In this document: positions 1-10,964 of the stretch, one piece after another
Layout: every line of letters begins with the position of its first letter
Position numbering within the stretch: position 1 is the stretch's first letter
Source of the DNA: Aradus depressus
Lineage: Eukaryota > Arthropoda > Insecta > Hemiptera > Aradidae
DNA: 64,000 bases
Reading direction: 5' to 3'
Assembly: GCA_963662175.1 (NCBI GenBank)
Contig: OY759218.1
Location: forward strand, 14,288,480-14,352,479
The notes under the pieces: model-generated
The model's input: only the letters and a program-made list of their open reading frames with translations
The model's database searches: none
Told to the model about the DNA's origin: nothing
Translations under genes and position numbers: made by a program

Positions 1-375
1 GATATTCAGAGTTCTCCAACCGAACTGGAAGATCCAAGTCATCCGGCTTCAGAGCCGAATATCCCTCTAGTATGCACAATTTTCAGCTTTAGGGCAACAG
101 CCACTCAAAACAACTGTGGGGTGACACACCCTAAAATTACCATTATGAATATTATGATACAAACATGACATATTGCCCAGTGACTCCTGATCAAGAAAGC
201 CATCTTGGGAAAATAATTGCCCAAAGTAGTTTTTCGATGTTTACTCCTTTACTGTTAATGTATGCAGATCACGGCAAGGGCGGATCTGGACGAACTTCTT
301 CGTCAAAGGGGGGATCTAAATCTAACACCTTATCTTTTTTAAACTATATCTATATCATTACAAATATCACTTATT

Positions 376-382
<7 letters not shown>
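1..382. other. No gene recognised
   Basis: I see no coding exon, RNA gene or clear element. The longest open frame runs into the TA microsatellite and has no family resemblance. Confidence 0.5.

Positions 383-429
<47 letters not shown>
383..429. repeat. (TA)n microsatellite
   Basis: About 23 uninterrupted TA dinucleotides. Confidence 0.95.
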
Positions 430-432
<3 letters not shown>

Positions 433-763
433 GGTGGCCCTTATTTTGAAAAAATTTAAATTTCTCAGACCTCCACCCGGAATTTTGTTTAGAATGTTGA
501 AAAAATTACCCCTGAATTTTTTCAGATTTTTTTGACCATATTAACCCGTGCCTGTAAGGTGTTAAAGTTTAACATTGAGCTTAAATGGCGATTTTGCGAT
601 TCGAGAGACTTTAGAGCGTAACTTTTGATGCCTCGAATGGATTGTTCTGAAATTTCGTATTCTTACGTTTTGGGGGTCGCTGAATTCAAATTTGATTTCA
701 AAAATCAAGTTTTGACAGTTACACTTGTCAAAAAACTGTCATTAATTTTAACTAATAAACAAT

Positions 764-1353
764 TTTCTCAAAAAATCCATCCGTGATGTGATTTTATAGG
801 TTTTTAGAGGTCTCTGATTTCAAATTTGATGTCAAAAAACTGTCAATAATTCAAATTTATATGCAATTTAATGAATACATTTTTCAATGATGTGATTATA
901 TATGATTTAGGGGCAGCTGAATTCAATTTTAATACCAAAAATTGATTTTTGACATTTCCGGTTGTCAAAAAAACTGTCAATAACTCAAAATTGAAAGCAT
1001 TATTCTGAATCTATTAATTAGTCTTCCAATGGTATAATTTGATGTCAAAAATTCATTTTTACTATTGAAATAAAATCATTTATTCTATCGAATAAAATTA
1101 TTGAGAAATATTCGGATTAAATAGTTAAATTGCATCAATATTAGAAAATGTCTGACAGGTACATTTATCAAACTGGAATTTTGACAATGAATTTGAATTC
1201 AGCGACCCCTAAAACATATAGAATCACATCATTGAAAAATCTTTTCATGGAATTGTATATAAAGAATTATTGACAGTTTTTTTGACATCAAATTTGAAAT
1301 CAGCTACCTCTAAAACCTATAAAAGCACATCACGGATGGATTTTTTGAGGTAA
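764..1353. repeat. Foldback (palindromic) repeat, ~590 bp
   Basis: Two arms are inverted copies of each other. The outer pair is 764-853 against 1265-1353 (shared core atccatccgtgatgtg and its complement). The inner pair is 893-943 against 1189-1242 (core aatgatgtgattatat). The left arm also holds direct repeats of a unit with 'gctgaattcaa...tttgacag', extending upstream to about 670. There is no coding capacity. It resembles a foldback MITE; the family is unknown. Confidence 0.7.
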
Positions 1354-2462
1354 ATATATATATATATATTTATTTATTTATCCCCCCTCAGACCCGCGCC
1401 ATCATCATGTATAATATATAATTTTATATCATCAAATTGTTGTATAGTTGCGTGCCTCACTTATTCCTTTACTAAAGGCAAAAAACCGCATATCTCTATC
1501 TTGTACCGTTTGAGAGAAAAGTTAAGGAAAATGGTTTAGAGAGTCACTGCAATATTTCATCCTTTTGTTACAAAATGGAGATTTGGGAGGTCATGTCACC
1601 TCAGTACTATAACATTGTGATATTGTTTGTTCGGTCATCACTTGTAATTATTTGTAAACTTTTTATAATACCTTAATTTTGATAACTAGTGTGATACTGT
1701 TAAGAAGGATCACCTCTTATGAATAAAGCGTATAGATTATGTATTTTAAATATCATTGGCTAAGGTTTCAGTTACGTTGTAAGTATACATTATGTTTATA
1801 CATGAAAAATCTATGTACATACTCTCAATTTATCTACAGTGATGGTCGTGAACAAAATCTGTGAATCATGTTTTTTTTTTTTTTTTTTAATCTATTTATA
1901 TTTTAAATAAATGTTTCTGGCTAAGTAGATTAGTTCTATCGGGCCGATGAGATCCCGGAGTTGAGTGCACAGACAGTAAATTCAATTAAAGAAAAAATAG
2001 AGAAAATGCGACATTCATGATTAAGGAATACATTGTTTTTTCTTTATTTCTTCTTTAACTAAATTTAATTGACTAAAACACATTATTTATCATAGATTTA
2101 TTCATGTCCATCATTGTTTATCTAACTCTCAAGGCAAAACGATTCGAAAATTGTTCATAAAAATAAAAAATAAGTAAATGAATGAACTTGATGAGTTTCA
2201 TTGGGAATATGGTTAGTTACCATGGTTACCACCAAGGACGACTGAAAGCAAACCCAGCTCAATATTTTATTATATCTACTATTATTAGGTAAATATTGTA
2301 GGATGTAGGTAAACATCAAAAAACCTCACAAGAGCGTTTATGTTCAGAAAATAGTATCAAAAACCAAGCCCAACTCCTCAAAGTACAGGGAGATATTAAT
2401 TTGAAAACTGACATTATTGCAGAGATATTGTAATATAATTTAAATGAACTTGAAAGAAATAA
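1354..2462. other. AT-rich stretch without gene
   Basis: It contains a short TATA-type run (1352-1368), a poly(T) run at 1871-1887 and nothing I can assign to a gene or named element. Confidence 0.5.
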
Positions 2463-2812
2463 AACTTGTTTATTTATGATATTGTCTAATTTCACCAACT
2501 ATATTTACATGGGAGTACTTTCGGTATTTCTACCATCCTCAGCCAAAAGCATAAGAGATAAGACTAAGTTAATATTACAGAATGTAAATATGGGGACCGC
2601 CTTGTCATAAAATATCTCACAGCTTGACAATTTAGCTTAGTTAGGAATGTCTGACGGAACACCAGGGGGGGAGGGTAAGGGGTTCCTCGAGAGGCTGACA
2701 TTCTGTAATATTAACTTAGTCTTATCTCTTTTGCTTTTGGCTGAGGATGGTAGAAATACCGAAAGTACTCCCATGTAAATATAGTTGGTGAAATTAGACA
2801 AGATATTAATTT
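2463..2812. repeat. Foldback MITE with structured CTGAGGAT motif
   Basis: Arms of about 115-120 bp (2463-2585 and 2699-2812) are near-perfect reverse complements and enclose about 110 bp of unrelated sequence. Each arm carries a stem-loop with core ctgaggatggtagaaatacc followed by gaaag (2741-2765 on +, 2518-2542 on -). The same arm recurs as a tighter palindrome near 23.3 kb, so this is a multi-copy family. No protein is encoded. Confidence 0.8.
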
Positions 2813-4403
2813 GTTTAAATAAAATAATGAATTAAAAACTGCAAATCTTTAAAAACTTAAAGTTTTTTGGCAAATACTGCAGAAAATTGTATCCTATGAA
2901 GTTTTTCATTATAGGGTAAACCTCCTGATGAGGGGAAACTAACCAACATTTCAACTTTGAACATTTCGACTAAATTGCTATTAAGGAGTATGGCATGTGA
3001 CTCCTCTAGTTATTCGTAATAGCAGGCAGCGAGTATAAAGACGTCAATTCATCTCAACAATTGGGATTATGTCCAAAAATACCAAATACAGTCAGCGAAC
3101 GAGGAACATAACGAGAAAACGATGATCGTTTTGACTAGAAAACTGGATTTGTTACAATGTTCCTATAGCAGAAATGTTAGGAACCTTAGAATATGCGTTT
3201 TATATAAATATTGGGTGTAAAATTACTAGTACTTCGATATAAATAAACAAAACTAATTTTAATTACATTAAAATAATTTTTAAATTAAAAATAAGGGTTT
3301 AAATTAAATTAAAATACAAATAGAAAAATCAATGTTAAATAATTGTTAATGGGATACTGGCAGAAATTCACTGATAGCCATTTCTAGCAAACAGTGTCTG
3401 CAGATTAACATTTTTCCGACTGTCACTGCGGTAAATATCTTGCCGGGACAAAACAATTTAGTTCATTTGAAATTACTTTCATTTGCAGCAATCTAGAGGG
3501 TTTAGGGATACCAAGAGGTGTGGCTTGTAAATAACCGAATATAATTTTCAGTAAGCTTTTAATTTTTTAGAATAAAGTCACAGGGTGCCAAAACTGGGAA
3601 ATAGGTGGGTGTTCTAACATTGCTAAGAGATTTTACTGCATTATTTCTACTCCGGAGTGAGAATTAATGGGACCATACTCATCCGTTTTTGACAGTGCTT
3701 GGTCAATGCAAAAGACGTTCATTGTCTTTCATCTCTTCCTGGCCCTCTTTAAATCTTCGGTTCTGTGCGACTCAAAAATGTCTATATGCAACGATAAGTC
3801 GACCTTGATCCTTCAACAAACCGTGTCATTCAGGCAAAACAACAGAAGAATGATGGTTGGCGGCTAACTAACCGGCTCAGAGGTCTAAAAACAGACTTGA
3901 TCCTTCCAAGGAGTCCAAGTACCCTCTCATCCTTCTTCACCAAGCACAATCCGGTTATTTAATAGCCACACCTTCCATCTGTGAATTGAAAGTAGATAAG
4001 GAACGCTGTTTTATGTATAATATAAGAAAGTAACGTAAAATGTCCGTCAGGTGGGAGGTATCCATGACTGGATGGTTTACCCTACTAAAATTCCATGACC
4101 TATGTTGGAGAATTCGTTTGTTTTTTTGACTTGGAAAAGCTCATATGTATCTAAATATTATTTTTATTGTATTGTAATTGTATTTTTATGTGGCTTTATA
4201 AATATTTTGTAATTATTTTATTATATTACCTATGTTTGTTTAATATTATGTATAAATAACTACCGAACACAGGGTGCAATAAGAGTTAAATTGAAAACAA
4301 ATAATAGCAAAAAAACTTGTTTCACATTTATAATGTCTAAGAAATAAAATATATACCAATAGTGTTAAAATCTATACCTAGTGTGTGTAGTGTGAAGTTT
4401 GTG
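2813..4403. other. No gene recognised
   Basis: AT-rich sequence. The small open frame at 3667-3867 has no recognisable domain, no splice context and no family resemblance. Confidence 0.5.
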
Positions 4404-4426
4404 CTGAGGATGGCGTAAGCCGAAAC
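4404..4426 (+). other. Hammerhead-like core stem-loop
   Basis: CTGAGGA, then T, then a GGC/GCC stem capped by GTAA, then GAAAC. It shares its layout with seven other loci in this window (see findings). No full ribozyme (stems I and III) could be drawn with confidence. Confidence 0.5.
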
Positions 4427-4865
4427 TGGTACATTATGTCTATTGTTGTAACATTAAACAATATAAATGTTTAACAAGTTCTTTTTTTTATTAGTTTTTC
4501 ACTATCTCGACAGATCACAAAAATATATTCGGATCGTTAAAGATGATATAGAATTTTTGAAAAGGTTTAGTATGACCTTTTAAAAAGTTCTATCTACACT
4601 GTTTAAAACACAAAAATTTGTTCTTACTTATTTCCTTAATTCGTAAAACGAAATTTTAGAGTCTGTCAAAGTGTCAATTTCTCACTAAATGCACTGTGTT
4701 TTCTTTATCTATCCTGTATATATTTATGTAAAAGGAATTATATTTTTTAATATTTGAATGTATTTTATTATTCATCACAAGATATTTTTATTTATTATTA
4801 TTTTTATTGGCCTTATGTACGATGCATATTAGCCATGTATCTATAACTGTGTTATTTAGTTATTT

Positions 4866-4986
4866 ACAACATACATGGCCCCGGGAGGGAGTTCTATCTA
4901 CGAAATAAAACTCTCCCGGATGGGATTCGAACCCGCAACCATGGTGAGACCATGCGACCAAAGCCCTACGCTCTAACGGCCACCAT
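4866..4986 (-). repeat. tRNA-derived SINE head (second SINE type)
   Basis: Read on the minus strand, the piece begins ggggccatggtggccgttag, with a box-A-like TGGCCGTTAGAGCG and, about 50 bases on, a perfect box-B-like GGTTCGAATCC. The spacing is that of a tRNA-type RNA polymerase III promoter. The ends do not form a good acceptor stem, so a functional tRNA gene is unlikely. It differs from the abundant SINE in the rest of the window. Confidence 0.65.
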
Positions 4987-4989
4987 GGC

Positions 4990-6143
4990 CCCATTCTTAA
5001 CTAGATATAAACAAAACATTTTGAAATCCATTTTTTCTTTCTTGTACCTTTAGTTTAAGAAAATATTGTAATCGGGCAAAACTCCGAGATCGAATTTTCA
5101 ATGAATAAGTCAAACATTTTTTAAGAAAATTATAAATGCATATAATAAAGATAACCCGGAAAACGGAGATTCGTTTTTTTCTGATGAACCGAACTAAAAC
5201 AAATTGAAGCAGTTGAGTAGGGTATCAGATATAAAAGAATCAAAGAGAGACAAACAAATGTTTGCTTAATTAAAAAAAATAATACAACGAACAACAGAGC
5301 TGTACGAATCGGTTGTTGTTGTGTACATGCTTACAAGCGTATACACAACAAACCGGACGTGGGAACCTCAGCGATGGGGTGGATAGCACTTCTACCTACT
5401 AACCGATAGTTCGAGTGTCCGAGTCCTATCGGCATCAATATGTTTAAATTTTATATTTCTTCGGACTACTGTTCATTTGGAATAGGATGGCAACCCATAG
5501 ATAGCCTATTGCTAATAACAAGAGCAGTTGAAGCGACAATGAAAATATAATTAGATAAATGCCAAATAGGCCTTCAAAACCTTTTATCGTTGAGCATACT
5601 GGACTGATATATTTTATTTTTTGCATTAAGATATAGAAATTCGAACATACGGCGTTCACGTAATTTTCTAATTAGTACATGTTTACATAATTGACAGTAA
5701 TACTGTTTAGATACCTATTTAAACATTTTTAGCAAGAATCTTTATTTTGCTATGGAGGACATGGAGTGTTCCACCTGCCTTTGGGAATTATTGAGTTAAC
5801 CTTCTTGATATAACTGGTAAAAGTTCAAAAGTCTAGTTCCTCTTTTTGAGGAATAGGAGAGAGTCAGGGAGAGGAGGAACATAACACTGCATATATGTTT
5901 TTAAACATCTGGCTTTAATAAAATTGTTAAGGGCTGACGAATAAGCCCTGACAGTTCTGGAATCATACAGTTTAAAAATGTATATAAATGTAATATGGGT
6001 TCCCAAAGCCCTTTATATTTATTTACATGCCACTTTCCTATTGATTTGCAATATCCACCATTACAGATCACATAAAATACTACTGATACACTGGTTAATA
6101 TTATGTATTCTATTTAACCATTATTCAACTTCCAATAGCGGTC
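4990..6143. other. No gene recognised
   Basis: Open frames at 5444-5659 (-) and 5978-6160 (+) are short, hydrophobic by composition and lack any supporting motif. Confidence 0.5.
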
Positions 6144-6376
6144 CCTGGGAGGTAAAATAAACTTATAAGCATGCCGTCCTTTGGATGGAACGTGAAGCGA
6201 TGGTCCCGAGCCTGGTACAATGTCAGGTACTCGTTAAAAACCCCTACCCTAGGTGAATAAAAATTTAGGTTAGGCAAAATTTAGGACTCCTAAGTAGAGT
6301 CGGGTTAATTATTATGAGTCCTGCGCGGGCCTTAACTACAAGATCATATCGCCTACTACCTGAGCGGAGGAGACCC
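6144..6376. repeat. SINE fragment, rearranged (body + then - orientation)
   Basis: 6144-6300 matches the body of the abundant tRNA-SINE in + orientation (ctgggaggtaaaataaac ... gtcaggtactcgttaaa ... agagtcggg). From about 6310 to 6367 the 3' end of the same SINE follows in the opposite orientation. The tRNA head is missing. Confidence 0.75.
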
Positions 6377-6769
6377 GCATCGATAAAAAATTGATGTTTT
6401 ACTAATAAGGCCACCATAGGAATCTCGTAAACTTAACTTGAAACTACATAGAACTACAAATGGGGGACCTCCACTACTTTTCTCCGGAGTTTAGGGAAGT
6501 CACTAATAAAAAATCATCTTGCTTCGCGCGCGCGCCTCGATATCAACTTTCGAATTTGTAACCGAAATCCATACTTTTATGTCAGAAACCTTTTCTACAT
6601 AGAAGCAATACATTTTCTATTTGTATTGATTTGTATGTATTGTAATAAAATTCTTCTTTTTAAAATTGTTTGGTTGAAACGTTTTGTAAAGTAAAAAATT
6701 TTTTTGGAGAAAGTGTTCAAATTGCTTCCCGTTATTCTGGATACATAATCGAACCCTTGATAGAGGTAC

Positions 6770-6922
6770 AAAAAATAAATTAGCCACCTAGGTCCCCATA
6801 TTTGACTCCTATTGGCTTTTATTTTGGAGGCTATAGAAAAGATAAACTGAACGGAATTCGTTGTACTGGTGTGGAAGATATGGAAGGAAGAGTAATACAA
6901 ATAATTCAAGAAACAATAATGA
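6770..6922 (+). pseudogene. Tc1/mariner-like transposase scrap (DDE region)
   Basis: One reading frame gives PPRSPYLTPIGFYFGGYRKD followed by a VEDMEGRV-type stretch. This matches the conserved 'PPRSPDLTPxDFFLWG' block around the second catalytic Asp of mariner/Tc-like DDE transposases, with the Asp changed to Tyr. The frame is closed upstream by stops. Only about 50 codons survive, so this is a dead fragment. Confidence 0.55.
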
Positions 6923-7133
6923 GTAAACAGGGTTCTTTCAAGGGTTCTATTATGTATGCAGTTAAACAGAATGTAATTTGAGCACTTTCTCCAATAAGTT
7001 ATTCAAAACTTTATAAACAACAAGTGTATTATAATTTATACACAGATACTTATTATATATTTTTTTTAATGTTTATAATTTTTATAATAAATCAAATATT
7101 GTTCTATCTTGACTCCCCCCATGCTTGTAGGCG

Positions 7134-7158
7134 CTGATGATATAAAAAATATGGAAAC
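7134..7158 (+). other. Hammerhead-like core stem-loop
   Basis: CTGATGA, then an ATAT/ATAT-type AT-only stem, then GGAAACG. It is the weakest member of the recurring motif because the stem is short and AT-only. Confidence 0.3.
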
Positions 7159-7346
7159 GTTGAAGATAGAATGGTGGTTTTTTTATTTGAACTGACTCTC
7201 AATACCCCTAGAAAAGTTTACAGTCGCTATTCAACGTCTGCATTGTTCTAATAGTGATGATGAGTGTTCAATAGTTATGGAAATTAACATGTCATTGATT
7301 GAATTGTCTTTTATTATAATAATATATAATATATTTGATATAGTCT

Positions 7347-7606
7347 CTATGTGGGAGGTGTTGATGATGTATAGATGGTAGGGTGGAGACCCAGACTGAG
7401 GTTGCAGGTACAGCCTCTGTCGATGAGGAGACCACATGGCTGCTCTAGGAGGATCTCATATCTCTGCCTTCTCCTAGGACTCTTCTTCAGAAGTTCCTCT
7501 ATAGAGTACGGGTTTCTAGTCTTGTTCACTTTCTTAGGGACTGTCTCCTCTTCACTAATCCACATCTCCACGAATTCACTATCTGCCGATCCGCTTTTCA
7601 GCCCTA
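7347..7606 (-). CDS. Pox neuro-like gene, probable later/terminal coding exon
   Basis: This exon lies downstream on the same strand as the paired-domain exons. A 3' splice site (ttttgtcaatag) precedes position 7606, and the entry phase (two bases complete a codon) fits the phase-1 exit of the exon at 9900-9690. The product carries KVNKTRNPYSIEELLKKSP followed by RRRQRYEI. A short 'YSIEELLKK' block in a tail of this kind looks like a conserved motif of a developmental transcription factor. The frame ends at TAG (7347). A second frame stays open below 7437, so a hidden downstream splice is possible. Assignment rests on phase, strand and position rather than on recognised homology; a LINE 3' end lies about 35 bp upstream of the acceptor. 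Confidence 0.5.
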
Positions 7607-7639
7607 TTGACAAAATAATACAAACATTACTCATTCATA

Positions 7640-8702
7640 TTATTTATTTATTTATTCATTTATTTATTTCTACAGGCAAAGCCTATTATTACACAAGAAA
7701 AAAAATATATATACATAAAAAATAAAATAAAACAAAATAAATGGTTTACAAATAACCTCATAAAATACATCATAAATAAAACAAAATGTAAAATAAATTA
7801 TTTTGATATGTACAAATATAACAATTATTTAAAATTTACTTTAATTAACAGACTCTTAAATATTACAATTTGGTTATAAAATTAACAATATATTAATAAT
7901 TATGGAAACAATAAAAGAAAAACTGGTAAGTAATAGCTAGAAATAATAATAAATGAAGAATGTTAAAAACAAACAACATAAATATATGAGTGTAAGACAC
8001 CTAATGTATAATTTAAAAAGTACTATAATGCTTTGTATCGCCATTTCTAAACAATTGATTTAATAGCATTAATATTGTCTATGAAAGAGTCAAATTTATC
8101 AGAAATACTATTAGCAAGCCTTTGAAATCGATCTATGGGGGAATAGAACCCATAATCAATATAATGAAAATTAGGTGAGAAGGGGAGAAATGAACGACAA
8201 GTACGTGAGGGAATATTGAAATTTACGAGTGAAAGTAGATCCGGACAGTCAATTTTATTGTTTAATAATTTGAAAAAGAATGATAAATCGGCTTTGATTC
8301 CTCTTGACTCCAGAGTATCTAATTTAAGAGAAGAGAGAAAGATATTATAGTCGATATTACGTACAGATGATCCTGATTTGAATGCAACATATCGAAGGAA
8401 TTTGTGTTGTACTTTTTCAACAGTATGAACATAGGTAACCTTATAAGGAGACCATATAAAGGAAGCATACTCAACAAGAGAGCGGACAAATGAAGTAAAA
8501 AGAATTTTAATAGTATTAATGGAAGAGAAATGTTTGCTGTTCCGAAGAATAAAACCAAGCATTTTTATTGAAGAACAAGTTATATGATTTATATGATATT
8601 TAAAAGTTAATTTTGTATCGAAAAATACACCAAGATCTTTCACAACTTCAGATCTAGTTAATTGATGAGATCCAAGAAAATATTTATTAATGAGGTTTTC
8701 TA
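7640..8702 (-). mobile_element. 5'-truncated non-LTR retrotransposon (Jockey/CR1-type) in a Pox neuro intron
   Basis: The minus strand encodes the C-terminal part of a reverse transcriptase (8702-8047), followed by about 400 bp of AT-rich 3' UTR and a (TAAA)n-like tail (plus-strand ttatttatttatt at 7640-7670). A simple-repeat tail is usual for this LINE group. It sits in the intron between exons 9900-9690 and 7606-7347, in the same orientation as the gene, with the tail ending about 35 bp before the acceptor. Confidence 0.75.
8047..8702 (-). pseudogene. Reverse transcriptase C-terminal fragment
   Basis: The frame begins mid-protein (…SEVVKDLGVFFDTKLTFKYH), the block just after the RT palm in Jockey/CR1-type LINEs. 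It continues through 'LVEYASFIWSPY' and 'VEKVQHKFLRYVAFK', both typical of the thumb/connection region. The catalytic YADD and all upstream parts are missing because of 5' truncation. About 200 codons remain open, so the insertion is fairly young. It cannot be active. Confidence 0.8.
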
Positions 8703-8956
8703 AGATATGTTAGCTATTTTCAAACCAAAACTTTTTCTAACTATTTAAATTAGTGAAAATTCTTATATGAACTTAATCTAGAAACTTTAGTACCTCGGCT
8801 TTCCAAGATGATGCCTTATTTTTTTCAAACTTAATGTATGGATGATACTTAACATTTTCTGCAGAGATATTGTGAAACACTATAAAAAATAAAGAAAAAG
8901 AATATTTTTTTTTAAAATATTGTCCATTTCACAAAATATATATAATATATGGAGTA

Positions 8957-8981
8957 CTTTCGGCATTGCTACCATTTTCAG
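8957..8981 (-). other. Hammerhead-like core stem-loop
   Basis: On the minus strand CTGAAAA-T-GGTA-GCAA-TGCC-GAAAG. Compared with the copy at 2741 the loop is GCAA instead of GAAA and one pair has become T-G, so pairing is kept despite change. It is flanked by an inverted pair (8930-8950 and 9003-9030, core ttgtccatttcacaaaata). Confidence 0.55.
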
Positions 8982-9089
8982 CCACGATTTAACAAATTTG
9001 TTAAATATATTTTGTGAAATGGACAATATTTTTTTTAAAAACACGTTTTTCTTAGGCTATTTTAGGATATGAAACTCCGGATGATTCGG

Positions 9090-9230
9090 GGCAAGTGCAA
9101 TTCGTCCCATTCGAAGGACAGTGTGCTCAAGGTTTTTTCCCTTTCAGATTAAAAACCTAAGGGCCTCGGCCGGGTTTCGAACCCTCCATCTTGACCAGAG
9201 TAGGCAAGCTCGCCACCGCTTTGTTTGTGA
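9090..9230 (-). repeat. SINE head fragment
   Basis: Minus-strand copy of the tRNA-derived head and first body block (ggtttcgaaccctcc on +; box B is the complement). It is diverged and 3'-truncated. Confidence 0.7.
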
Positions 9231-9689
9231 AAATGTAAATAATAAAATAAATATGACTGCTTCAGCTTAGGTCGCTATTATGTTGACACTAGAATGCAGT
9301 CCCGAACTGGACAAAAAAGAAAACAGAAAGAATATTGTATGAAAGAATGATTCAAATAGTCACATTTACAAATCAAAATGTATTGAAAGGATTATATACT
9401 TTAGATTACAACAATGGTATGCGAATGGTCCATTCAACATTTTTAGAATTTTTTTATAGACATTGGTCATGCAGATACACAAGCTCACTTTGAATGTCAA
9501 GTCCCAACAGGCAAACTTGCACACCACCACCCACTAAGGGTGCAAATGAATATATGGAACGTTATGATTTTACAAAACAGTTGCAATAACCCTCAATCAG
9601 CGCAATTCACGATCAATCATGTCACATAACAGGTAATGTTGCGCGAATGATTGTCGTGAATGGACACCTCAAGTTTCAATTTAACTTAC

Positions 9690-9900
9690 GATAGTTGTCC
9701 AATGAGCTGTTGAGGTGTTCAGAGCTATTTCTGAGAATCCGGTTGACAGAGCTGACGCTAGGGACAGACCCGACCACTGTCTCACACCCGCCGACACCAC
9801 CCTGAGAGATCAGCTGTTCCCGAATTTCCCAGGCGAACATGGAGGGGTTTTCCTGCTTGCAGCGGAGGATTCGCTTCACTACTGAGGGAGTCGTCACTTG
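9690..9900 (-). CDS. Pox neuro-like paired-domain protein, exon with RED subdomain
   Basis: This exon encodes the C-terminal (RED) half of a paired DNA-binding domain: QVTTPSVVKRIL, then MFAWEIREQL, then VPSVSSVNRILRNS. It is bounded by tttcag before 9900 and by a consensus GTAAGT donor after 9690. Entry phase is 0 and exit phase 1, matching both neighbours. The QVxTPxVVK opening is the Pox neuro form of this segment. Between REQL and VPSVSS there are about 15 residues instead of the usual 10, a local insertion in a loop that is normally fixed in length. After the domain comes a short Ser/Asn-rich stretch (SSEHLNSSLDNY). The protein should be a nuclear transcription factor; in flies Pox neuro specifies poly-innervated (chemosensory) sense organs. 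Confidence 0.88.
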
Positions 9901-10618
9901 CTGAAATCATAATGTGGATAGAACAGGTGTAGTATCTATCAATATTTCATAAAGTACAGATGAGAATTTTGGAATAAAACCAGACCGTCTCCAGAAAGGT
10001 TAATTTTTCAGGTAAATAGAAGAACTGTTCAGGTATGAACTTAGCCAGTGAAGACATCGATGGCTCTTCCGTTCTCACCCCTGGTAGTGAAGCTCATCGA
10101 CCAGGGCCCCAGCTTAGACTCCAGCCTATTGTAACCCGTCTGTCGTGTGCAGGGCCTCTTCTTCACCTCCCAGGTCCTTCGCCCAAGAAGCCACCAGCCC
10201 ACCTCGACCACAGCCACCTTCTACCTCTCTCTACAAACAGCCGCGCAACCTTCCTTATCCTCACCCAGCCACCTCCCTATATCCTCATCCCCTGTCAGCC
10301 ATCTCACCTCCTTTATCAAAGGATTTGTCATTAATCACCCCTCTAATATCAATGTTAAGCTCCTCTTTTCTAAACTCCTACCCCGAATCCTCCCTATGAT
10401 CCCATTAGATTCATCCGGATCCTCCTTTGTAATACGATTGGCCTGTTACCCCAAAGACAAGAACTGGAACTACTTCTTACTGACAAACATATAGACATTG
10501 CTTTATTATGGAAACCCACTTGACAAGCGACTTGTACTCCAGTTCCCAACATACCGGAGCTACAGGTCTGCGAGGTTCGTATCATTGGACTTTGAAATGT
10601 TTAAGAGTTGTATCTAAC
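9901..10618 (-). other. Pox neuro-like gene, intron between the two paired-domain exons
   Basis: A 718-bp intron with GT and AG ends in consensus context. The pyrimidine-rich stretch at about 10150-10390 gives several overlapping open frames on the + strand, which I regard as a composition effect. Confidence 0.8.
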
Positions 10619-10836
10619 CTTAGCTTTGGTGCCTATGGACCCAGGCCGGATGGAGCCAGTCTCATAGAACCTGGTGAGGATCTTGGAGACACAGCCGTGG
10701 GAGACGAGAAGTTGTCTGGAGATGTCACAGGGACGGACCCCCATCAGTGCCAATTCCACGATCCGCCGGCGAACACAGTCCGGGAGAGGACGTCCGTTCA
10801 CGAACACACCTCCCAGCTGGTTCACCCCCGCCTGAC
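10619..10836 (-). CDS. Pox neuro-like paired-domain protein, exon with PAI subdomain
   Basis: This exon encodes the N-terminal (PAI) half of the paired domain: [20 protein letters not shown], then [20 protein letters not shown], then a block ending [14 protein letters not shown] 3' splice site (attgttgtag) lies just before 10836. The donor is AAG|GTTAGA, phase 0, and joins to QVTTP of the next exon. The [18 protein letters not shown] form is that of Pox neuro/Pax2-5-8-type domains rather than of Paired/Gooseberry. The linker reads GTKAK where most family members have a GGSKxK-type sequence, so it is one residue shorter. The exon's acceptor tract directly abuts a degenerate copy of the same exon. 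GC content is clearly higher than in the surroundings. Confidence 0.93.
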
Positions 10837-10849
10837 CTACAACAATATA

Positions 10850-10964
10850 ATAGAACATGGTGAGCATCTTGGAGGCACAGACGTAGGAGATGAGAAGTGG
10901 TCTGGAGATGTCTTAGGGACGGAACCTCATCAGAGCCAACTCCTCGATCCACCGGCGGACACAA
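10850..10964 (-). pseudogene. Partial, broken duplicate of the paired-box exon
   Basis: Read on the minus strand, about 115 bp immediately upstream of the functional paired exon's acceptor repeats codons C-V-R-R through F-Y of that exon, with about 16 differences over 114 aligned bases (counted by eye). The Cys codon in RPCDIS is a stop (TAA), and several conserved residues are changed (for example G to R, H to Y). Its end runs straight into the acceptor tract of the true exon (ttctattatattgttgtag). It lies inside intron 1 and has no splice sites of its own that I can see. Confidence 0.85.

Noticed and set aside
4866..4986. Functional tRNA gene on the minus strand
   Set aside because: Box A/B present but no matching acceptor stem ends; better explained as a SINE head.
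10035..10494. Three overlapping plus-strand open frames
   Set aside because: Pyrimidine-rich intron of the minus-strand Pox neuro-like gene. The frames have no domain and differ in all three phases.
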